Shown: positions 56,230-64,000 of the stretch, one piece after another
Position numbering within the stretch: the first letter of the stretch is position 1
Layout: the number at the start of each line of letters is the position of its first letter
Assembly (NCBI GenBank): GCA_032433765.1
Contig: JAVIAB010000051.1
Span: 77,492,244 to 77,556,243 of the forward strand
DNA length: 64,000 bases
Direction: 5' to 3'
DNA from: Megaustenia siamemsis
Lineage: Eukaryota; Mollusca; Gastropoda; Stylommatophora; Ariophantidae
Notes under the pieces: generated by a model
Databases searched by the model: none
Seen by the model: the letters and a program-made list of their open reading frames with translations, nothing else
What the model was told of the DNA's origin: nothing
Translations under genes and position numbers: made by a program

Positions 56230-57240
56230 AGAAAGTTAGCAACTATCTCAGCAACATCCTCCTGGTTACAGTTTAAAAAGTTAGCAACTATCTTAGCAAC
56301 ATCCTCCTGGTTCCAGTTTAAAAAGTTAGCAACTATCTTAACAACATCCTCCTGGTTCCAGTTTAAAAGTTAGCAACTATCTTAGCAACATCCTCCTGGT
56401 TCCAGTTTTAAAAAGTTAGCAACTATCTTAGCAACATCCTCCTGGTTCCAGTTTTAAAAAGTTAGCAGCTATCTTAGCAACATCCTCCTGGTTCCAGTTT
56501 AAAAAGTTAGCAACTATCTTAGCAACATCCTCCTGGTTCCAGTTTAAAAAAGTTAGCAACTATCTCAGCAACATCCTCCTGGTTCCAGTTTTAAAAAGTT
56601 AGCAATTATCTCAGCAACATCCTCCTGGTTCCAGTTTAAAAAGTTAGCAACTATCTCAGCAACATCCTCCTGGTTCCAGTTTAAAAAGTTAGCAACTATC
56701 TTAGCAACATCCTCCTGGTTCCAGTTTAAAAAGTTAGCAACTATCTCAGCAACATCCTCCTGGTTCCAGTTTAAAAAGTTAGCAACTATCTTAGCAACAT
56801 CCTCCTGGTTCCAGTTTAAAAAGTTAGCAACTATCTCATCAACATCCTCCTGGTTCCAGTTTAAAAAAGTTAGCAACTATCTTAGCAACATCCTCCTGGT
56901 TCCAGTTTAAAAAGTTAGCAACTATCTCAGCAACATCCTCCTGGTTCCAGTTTAAAAAGTTAGCAAATATCTTAGCAACATCCTCCTGGTTCCAGTTTAA
57001 AAAAGTTAGCAACTATCTCATCAACATCCTCCTGGTTCCAGTTTAAAAAGTTAGCAACTATCTTAGCAACATCCTCCTGGTTCCAGTTTAAAAAAGTTAG
57101 CAACTATCTCAGCAACATCCTCCTGGTTCCAGTTTAAAAAAGTTAGCAACTATCTCAGCAACATCCTCCTGGTTCCAGTTTAAAAAGTTAGCAACTATCT
57201 CAGCAACATCCTCCTGGTTCCAGTTTAAAAAGTTAGTTAC
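56230..57240. repeat. 45-bp minisatellite, about 22 copies
   Basis: The unit includes AAAAGTTAGCAACTATCTCA then GCAACATCCTCCTGGTTCCAGTTT. The minus strand reads NWNQEDVAEIVANFL (15 residues). Frames open and close where the A/T run gains or loses a base. It ends about 50 bases from the 3' end of a LINE-A copy. Confidence 0.95.
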
Positions 57241-57289
57241 GTTGGAGAGCAATCTTAAGAAACAATCAGCGAAATCCGGACTGTTTGAG

Positions 57290-57740
57290 ATCATCAAGTA
57301 CCGGGCCTGCTGGCGTAGGTAATCATGTCTCTCCACAATTTTCGATCTCGACAGGTATCTATCAATTCTGTTGTTGACCTTCTGCCAAGCCATTCTCTTA
57401 AGCTGTCTGGTATTTTTTCTCTTTGCTTTCCTCTATCTCTTCGTCACTCAATTTTCTCAATTGTTACAATATATTCTAGTTGTTCTCTTCTCATTACATG
57501 GCCCAAAAATGATGATTGTTTCTTCCTAATATTGGAAATTAGCTCTTTTTTTAGCTTTGGCCTCTTTCAGAGCGTTTTCATTACTCTTCTTAGCTGTACG
57601 TGGTATTCTCAACATTATTCTTTAAAACCACATTTCTACAGACCCCAGTGATATTCGTGTTTGTTGTTGTTAGTCTTGTCCAAGATTCACATCCATATGT
57701 TAAGACTGACGCTGCATAACATTTAAGAACTCTTTTTTTT
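57290..57740 (-). pseudogene. LINE-A fragment
   Basis: Minus-strand LINE-A C-terminus in several frames. In plus orientation: CCTGCTGGCGTAGGTAATCA (57307), CTGCCAAGCCATTCTCTTAA, CATGGCCCAAAAATGATGAT, and further to CATATGTTAAGACTGACGCT (57690). The conserved carboxy end WQKVNNRIDR is frameshifted. Confidence 0.78.
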
Positions 57741-57939
57741 TGTTTTGATTGTCAAAAATGGATAGCATAGTATCGGCAATTCATGATTGTACAAAGAAGT
57801 TACGACGGTGGTTTTCTGTTATTTTCCGTCGGTTTGTTTACGGTTGTCTGAGATACTGGTGTAGAAAAATACAATTTAACAAATGATAATATGCCACCAG
57901 AGACGCCTTTTTTTAAAATTGTAAATATACATATCAAAC

Positions 57940-58196
57940 GGGAGCCGCGATAGCTCAGTGGTTAGTGAACTGGACTACAAAGGACAAGAGGTATGGTTCG
58001 ATTCCAACCAACGGCTTCCGGTTCACATAGCCTTCAATGGGTACCGGATTTTTTTCTGCAAATATAAAGCGGCACAGGCGTAATACCGACCACATTACCC
58101 CAAAAATCATGTGCTGAAGGTCTGTAAAATGTATGGTCACTAACACCATATTCCCTATACGCCACTTGGCGTGACGGGAGTAGTTTACTTTTTTTT
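57940..58196 (+). mobile_element. SINE-1, complete copy with perfect TSD
   Basis: The best full-length copy: head with GATAGCTCAGTGGTTAGTGA (A box) and GGTTCGATTCC (B box), acceptor-like pairing of GGGAGCCG with CGGCTTCC, body, then CGCCACTTGGCG (hairpin) and a T tail. A perfect 13-bp TSD (ATACATATCAAAC) lies at 57927-57939 and 58197-58209. Confidence 0.95.
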
Positions 58197-58209
58197 ATAC
58201 ATATCAAAC

Positions 58210-58699
58210 ATATTAATAATATTTGTTGTCCATAGAATAGCATATCCTTGACGTTCATTGAATTAAAATGTTATAAATATTTGTTACGATTTAATTACAA
58301 AATTAAAAAAATATATTAATATCTAATCTGAGTGATATTAACCAATTGTTTAAATTCTGTAATTAATTACTAATTTACGTTGGTTTTTATTTTAATAACA
58401 CTTTACCTTATTCTAAGTTGTTAGTACACCTGGACCAAACAATTAACTGACCTGTTGTAATGTAACCCACTTAATCTATGCTGTAAAAAAATTATATAAT
58501 CTTCTAGGTTACAGATCATCAGATTCTTATTTAATGGAGATTGGAATTTGTTTTGATCTTCCTTTTATAACATATGTAACGTTAAGGGATGTAACGATTT
58601 ATATAGGTTAATGAATATATGAGGGGAAACAACTATAACATTAACGTTGATTCACTTGGCTGCTGCAAGATTATGTTACTACCTACCCAAGAGGTTTCA
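58210..58699. other. No gene seen; AT-rich DNA
   Basis: No recognisable structure. Confidence 0.5.
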
Positions 58700-59066
58700 C
58701 TATGGCAAGCATGTAAGGAAGAAACCATACATAGAAGGTTAACACAGTCTGGATGGAAAACTGACATTTAATTATCACGATTGGTTTGAATCTACCTCCC
58801 ATCTTATGACACCCATAATCCAAGCTAAACGTGCGGCCTTCTTAGATCACAAGCGCGCACCTAATGCGAATATTCTACAAGACCTTATAATGGCAAGAAA
58901 CAAAGCCAGCAGACAGCTCGACGCTGCGCAAATGAGTATTGGCTCCAGCTTAGCGACAGCGTCTAGACTGCATCTCAAACTGGGAACCTAAGAGCAATGT
59001 ACAATGGCATAAAGAAAGCCCTCGGATCAACAAAATACACTATTGTCCCGTTAAAGGCTACCATAA

Positions 59067-59125
59067 TCATCATCATCGAGTGCCATTTCCGCAACGAAGG
59101 TTGGCTACCATGGAGCGTCATTCTG
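59067..59125 (-). pseudogene. LINE-B 3' tip inside LINE-H
   Basis: CATCATCATCGAGTGCCATT, CCGCAACGAAGGTTGGCTAC and CATGGAGCGTCATTCTG match the last 55 bases of LINE-B at 44533-44590. They lie between LINE-H segments that would otherwise join. Confidence 0.75.
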
Positions 59126-60088
59126 TCCGAAGACCACCACTGGATAGAAAATAGCTGATATAGGCAAACGGATGGAGATATGGGTGGCATATTATTCCTC
59201 ACTTTATTCCACAGAAAACACCGCTACACCAAACGCCTTTGACGCATTCCAATGTCTCCAATCTATGGAATAGTTAGAGGTTAAACCAATTGTAGAGGTA
59301 CTTAGCAAAGCCATTGACAGTTTGGCCTCCGGTAAGGCTCCGGGACAAGATGGGATCCCTCCCGATCTGATCAAATTCTACAAAAGTGTTCTTTTACATC
59401 CCCTGCTCAAAGCACTACATTAATGCTTTAAATAGAAAACAAGAGTCCTCAAGATATGAAAGACAGCCTGATTGTAACTCTGTACAAAAATAAAGGAGAT
59501 AGAGACGCCTGCAACAACAAAAGAGGCATCTCTTTACACAACATCACCGGCAATACCTTTCGCCAGAGTCATCTTAGGGAGGCTACAAAAGCTCCCGGAA
59601 CTGGTATATCCTGAGTCGAGGTCGGCTTTTGATCCGGAAGATCAACTGCAGAAATGATCTTTTCTTTATTTTTGCTTCAAGAAAAACTCTAGAGAGCAGA
59701 AAAAGCCTCTCGTTATCGATCTTACCAAGGCCTTCACCCTTGTTAACAGGTACTGTTTCTTCAACAAAATATCCAAAATGGGCTGCCCTCATACTCTGCT
59801 GACGCAAGTTAAACCTTTTCATGAGGATGTAAAGGGTACCATTGAATACGATGACAGCCTATCTCAACCCTTAAACAACACTTCTTCCTCCTACCTTTTG
59901 TAATCTCATTCGCTATTCTGTTGAAACATGCATTCTAAAGTGCGGAGGAAGAAATGTATCTTTGTACAAGATCTGGTTGTTCAATCTTGCAAAACTGAAA
60001 GCAAGGTTTAAAACCAGACATATCACTATTAGAGACCTGTTATTTGCTGATGATGATGCACACGTCAAGCAAAGTCAAGAAGAACTCT

Positions 60089-60334
60089 ATCTATCTATCT
60101 ATTGACCTTTCGAGCCGTAACCGGCCCATAGGGCGTAGACCAAGATACACCTTCTCCTATATGAATTTTTGTTCTAGCAGTTTTCTTTTAAAGATATTTT
60201 ATCAAATCTCGCCATCTGTCTCTGTTCTGTGCAAGCAGTTCTATCTCATTGAGGGAGCCGACTCCTGCTGCTCTTGCCTCTCTCATCAATGTTCTTCACA
60301 GTGTCTCCCTGGGTCTTCCTCTTTTTCTTTTTCT
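60089..60334 (-). mobile_element. LINE-C, 246-bp 3' copy inserted in LINE-H
   Basis: Nearly identical to 31977-32220 (about three differences noticed). A perfect 11-bp TSD (AGAAGAACTCT) is at 60078-60088 and 60335-60345. The LINE-H frame on each side of the TSD is continuous, confirming the insertion. Confidence 0.92.
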
Positions 60335-60479
60335 AGAAGAACTCTAGAGCATGATAAATCGTTCTTTGAATGCCTGCAGAGATTTCTGCCTCACAATAGA
60401 CATTGCAGAAATGAGTTTGCAGAAAACTAATATAAGTATATTAGGTCAGGATGTCGAAGCTGTACCTGCCATCTTTATC

Positions 60480-61146
60480 GTCAACTACAAACTTGATGTG
60501 GTGCAGCAGTACAGCTAACTGGGGTCCATCGTCAACGACAAACTTGATGACGTGCAGCAGTACAGCTAACTGGGGTCCATCGTACCGTGCCATCTTTCCA
60601 TCGTCAACTACAAACTTGATGTGGTGCAGCAGTACAGCTAACTGGGGTCCATCGTCAACGACAAACTTGATGACGTGCAGCAGTACAGCTAACTGGGGTC
60701 CATCGTGACGTGCAGCAGTACAGCTAACTGGGGTCCATCGTCAACGCACAGTAACTTGGTCCATCGTCAACGACAAACTTGATGTGGTGCAGCAGTACAG
60801 CTAACTGGGGTCCATCGTCAACGACAAACTTGATGTGGTGCAGCAGTACAGCTAACTGTGGTCCATCGTCAACGACAAACTTGATGTGGTGACAGCAGTC
60901 CATCGTAACTTGATGTGGTGCAGCAGTACAGCTAACTGGGTCCATCGTCAACGACAAACTTGATGTGTGCAGCAGTACAGCTAACTGGGGTCCATCGTCA
61001 TGTGCAGCAGTACAGCTAACTGGGGTCCATCGTCAACGACAAACGTGATGTCGTGCAGCAGTACAGCTAACTGGGGTCCATCGTCAACGACAAACGTGAT
61101 GTCGTGCAGCAGTACAGCTAACTGGGGTCCATCGTCAACGACAAAC
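60480..61146. repeat. 51-bp tandem expansion within LINE-H coding sequence, about 13 units
   Basis: The unit (GTCAACGACAAACTTGATGT, GGTGCAGCAGTACAGCTAAC, TGGGGTCCATC) is 17 codons and matches the LINE segment around YLGSIVND. Single-copy LINE sequence lies on both sides (CAGGATGTCGAAGCTGTACC at left; CTTTAGATACAGAAACTGAC at right). Several units carry deletions (60690-60760, 60890-60910, 60965, 61000). Confidence 0.93.
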
Positions 61147-61690
61147 TATCTTTAGATACAGAAACTGACACCCGCATTGGTAAAGCTGCTATCACCTTCA
61201 CCCATCTCCCTATGCGCGTTTGGCAAAACAGCAAACTGACGATTAAAACGAAGACCGCAGTTTACAACGCCTGCATAATCAGAATCCTTTTATACGGCAG
61301 AAAATCATGAACAACTTATGCAAAGCAAGAGAGAAGGTTAAATGCATTCCATACGCGATGCCATCGCCGTATTCTTGATATCACCTGGAAGACCAAAGTG
61401 ACAAAAGTGGAGGTCCTAACTTGCACAGGCCTCCCGAACATCTACACGCTGCTCAAACAACGTAGGTTACGCTGGCCTGGCCACTTACACAGTATGAAAG
61501 ACAGCCACATACCTGGAAGAGATATATGCAGACCGTAATCTTTGGAAACACCCTTGAGCTCCAACTCAAGCAAGAAGAAAACAGATTCATAGAAAAAGAG
61601 AATTCACAGCGAAAGGGAAACAAAGTAACACTTCCTAGGAGCGCTGCAAAATCCATAGTCAAATATGATTGATGGAGGCTACTACACTAC

Positions 61691-62107
61691 AACTACTAAC
61701 GTTGATTTTTTTTTTTAAACTGTGTTATTTAACAAGCAAACAAATATTATGTATACATTTTAATGAGAAGGAAACGTTTAATATGTGCTTTTTTCTGGCA
61801 GTTAATAATCAGCCTTTTATAATTATCACCTACATTTATCATTTTTATTTTTTTGGTTTTAAAGGTTTTGATTCAAAATGCGTGATTACAATTTAAATTT
61901 GCGGAGAGGAAATATACACTATTTGTAAATACATCATTTGGAACCAAAAACCTTAGGAGACTTATTTAAATGTAAATAGAAATGTTCAAAGAAATGAAAT
62001 ATATGTTGTTCAGAGCAGGTGATAGACTCACCACTTTTCTTGGTTTGAATAAGGAAATTTGGTTTCGGTTTGATTATAGGAAATTGATGGCTCAACGACG
62101 TAATAAT
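61691..62107. other. No gene seen
   Basis: AT-rich unique sequence. Confidence 0.5.
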
Positions 62108-62117
62108 TTTATCTATA

Positions 62118-62356
62118 GTAAACAAAAAAGTAAAGAGCACCCGTCACGCCAAGTGGCGTATAGGGAATATAGTGTTAGTGACCATAAATTTTACAGATCT
62201 TCGGCATATGAATTTTGGGGTAATGTGGTCGGTATTACGCCCGTGCCGATTTACTTTCTCAGAAAAAAATCCGGAACCCATTTCAGGCTGGGTGAACCCG
62301 GAAGCCGTCGATTGGGATCGAACCCTGCCTCTTGTCCTGTGTAGTCCAGTTCAGTC
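62118..62356 (-). mobile_element. SINE-1 lacking most of its tRNA head
   Basis: It starts with the SINE-1 3' end (AAAGAGCACCCGTCACGCCA) and stops inside the head (TGTAGTCCAGTTCAG), so the A box is absent. A 10-bp TSD (TTTATCTATA) lies at 62108-62117 and 62357-62366, so the truncation happened at insertion. Confidence 0.88.
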
Positions 62357-62782
62357 TTTATCTATAGGTAAACGCTTATTTCTTTACACGGTTAGTAAGA
62401 GTAATTAATGACAGCTTGCTGCTTTCTTTACAAATTTCCAAACACAAATATGTGTATCAGAATTATTTTTTTTTAAACCAATAATTCATAAGACGTAACT
62501 ACTTGATTCTACTGTTTTTGAACATCATGACATTCATTAGAATTGTCATTATACTATTTGGTGTGTGTTGTCTGTTTCGTTAAACTTTGTAAGTTAAATT
62601 GGGTCTGCGGATAAAAAAAATCATTTAACGTTATTATATATATATATATAAATCATTAAACAAAAGAACACTCCGGGGGCCCTGAAAGCTGATATCAGGA
62701 TTGGGTTTTTAAATATGGATGGATAGGTGTCTAGTGTTTGAATTCTAGACGAAATTTACTGTGGAAGTATGAAGGTGTAAAT
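62357..62782. other. No gene seen; short (TA)n near 62635
   Basis: AT-rich unique sequence. Confidence 0.5.
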
Positions 62783-63984
62783 CGGAGGCGGCCAACTTAT
62801 TTTGAGCTTGGGCCAGTAAATTGATTTTTTTTTAATGTGAAGGGTCATCTAACTAAATTTATAATAATAACTATTTTGAATGTAAACTACAGTATTATAT
62901 GAATATAAGTAAAGTATTCAGGAAAGTGTAGGGCTGTTGACCGATATATAAAGCATAATGTTTTAGTGGTAATCCATTTATTCATATAATCATATAATTT
63001 ATTTTAAACATTTAAAATAAATTATCATAAAAGAAAAAACATATTGAATTATTAAAGAAATACTCGTTAAACTAATCTTACAATCTTGACGTTTTGAAGA
63101 CGCGTTATGCTAATTTAATGCGATTTTTTAACTTGCATTTCATTGAACAATATCTCAATATTAGGTATAATTTTTTTATGTGCACAGAACAAGTATATAG
63201 GCAAGATGTGCATCTGTAATAGTTGAACGTAATTTATTCTTAATAACATTCATGGCAGAAAAAGTTTGCCCACAAATGTATGTGGAGCCAAATCTGCACA
63301 CGAGCCTTAGAGCAAGATCGTGAATTTCAGGAAACCGGATAAAGGGACATATTTACAAAATTCGGTCAAATTAGGAGAAATGGGTGATTCTCAATGTTCT
63401 TTAAATTTAGCACAAAGTTCTGAATGGTTTTGGATTTCTATTATTTCCATTTGCAAGGATTGTGAGTATTTATGAATCTCAGACTGAATAGGTAATACTG
63501 AGACATCTGTTGAAAGAAATAGTATTACTAACAAACTACACCACAAATTCACTGCAAATTACAAAATAAGAAATAAAAAGATTAATAATGAACTCCATTT
63601 TGATTTATTCGATGTAAAATGTACAGATAGTGCAAGATTATCAATTTTTAAATTGTTATTTCTCCGTAACGACTAGACCTAGAATGTCCATCGTTGCTCA
63701 AACGGAAGATCAACATTAGATGTATTTCCAGGTCATTTCAAACCGAGGCTAGGCCTATCAATTGATGCATTTTAGGGAAGATTTCGGAGACCAGTAATGA
63801 CGGTAAACTAACGGTGGCAAACGGCGCTTTGAAAGAAGGTAGGTTTTATTTGAAAATCGGTTTCTATGAATCGTACAGTCTGATAGTGATAGAGGTTCGC
63901 ATGTGATCTTGAGCTATCGGTGGGCCAATCAAAATTTCTTGACAGGCCATTAATTGGCCTGCGGGCCTAGGGTTGGTCACCCCT
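62783..63984 (-). mobile_element. Internally deleted hAT transposon with transposase C-terminal relic
   Basis: The ends are inverted: CGGAGGCGGCCAAC at 62783, and the complement of the right end is CAGGGGTGACCAAC. An 8-bp duplication with one mismatch (GGTGTAAA at 62774-62781, GGTGTTAA at 63985-63992) fits hAT. On the minus strand, 63358-63185 encodes FPEIHDLALRLVCRFGSTYI, CGQTFSAMNVIKNKLRSTI and TDAHLAYILVLC, the hAT C-terminal dimerisation region. 63515-63395 encodes SLQMEIIEIQNHSELCAKFK, then a stop. The rest of the transposase is gone. Confidence 0.82.
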
Positions 63985-64000
63985 GGTGTTAATGAATCAT

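Larger units (their letters stand above)
58700..61690 (+). pseudogene. LINE-H: RTE-like retrotransposon pseudogene with nested insertions
   Basis: The DNA follows the standard order of an RTE-like polyprotein through many frames: a pre-RT linker (HDWFESTS, IIQAKRAAFLDHKRAPN; 58780-58990); DGDMGGILF and KAIDSLASGKAPGQDGIPPD (about 59320-59360); RVILGRLQKLPELVYPESRS (about 59570); PLVIDLTKAFTLVNR (about 59720); LLFADDDAHV (about 60040). After two interruptions come LDTETDTRIGKAAITF (61150), IIRILLYG, AFHTRCHRRILDITW, LPNIYTLLKQRRLRW and GHLHSMKDSHIPGRD. More than ten stops or frame changes are present. It hosts a LINE-B tip, a LINE-C copy and a 51-bp array. Confidence 0.85.

Noticed and set aside
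57940..58020. Functional tRNA gene
   Set aside because: It has A and B boxes and acceptor-like pairing, but it is the head of a 257-bp SINE with a TSD, repeated elsewhere with drift.

Overview
This is a stretch of a large, repeat-rich animal genome. The evidence is AT-rich unique DNA, long introns, dozens of non-LTR retrotransposon (LINE) pieces, tRNA-derived SINEs, Tc1/mariner-superfamily and hAT DNA transposons, and at least 15 minisatellite or satellite arrays that cover roughly a fifth of the window. The LINE proteins (an RNase H-bearing I/Nimb-like family and several RTE-like families) resemble those common in molluscs. A heterobranch gastropod is my best guess, by inference only.

Only one host coding segment is convincing. 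It is the last coding exon of an SLC1/EAAT glutamate transporter on the + strand at 11806-11965, preceded by a good 3' splice site and followed by a stop and 3' UTR. Bases 1-11805 would then be part of its last intron. I found no earlier exon of the gene in the window.

Layout. 1-8.2 kb: decayed LINE-D-like copy split by two SINEs; 36- and 37-bp arrays; LINE-A pieces; a pseudogenised RNase H LINE (LINE-F). 8.2-12.3 kb: 39- and 33-bp arrays, then the EAAT exon. 12.3-20.5 kb: AT-rich DNA with LINE and SINE fragments and a 31-bp array. 20.5-23.5 kb: a 42-bp satellite of about 69 copies, beginning where a LINE-G 3' end stops. 27.1-29.3 kb: a 61-bp satellite continuous with the last codons of another LINE. 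31.6-33.6 kb: SINE-3, LINE-C and SINE-1 copies. 33.8-34.7 kb: a 38-bp array. 35.1-37.2 kb: a complete DD83E (Sailor-like) DNA transposon with an intact transposase. 41.5-45.2 kb: a 37-bp array broken up by LINE insertions, including a 2.2-kb LINE-D. 45.2-46.5 kb: a complete mariner with an intact D,D34D transposase. 46.9-48.1 kb: a 33-bp array. 49.1-54.1 kb: an intact 4.05-kb LINE-E inserted in an older LINE-D copy with a perfect 13-bp target-site duplication (TSD). 55-57.2 kb: three arrays. 58.7-61.7 kb: a LINE-H pseudogene carrying a nested LINE-C and an internal 51-bp expansion. 62.8-64 kb: an internally deleted hAT element.

The most interesting themes are: (1) the Sailor-like element, complete with long inverted repeats; (2) repeated cases where the 3' coding end of a LINE appears to be the founder unit of a minisatellite; (3) datable nesting, with many exact TSDs readable directly. 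LINE family letters (A-H) and SINE numbers are labels used only within this annotation.
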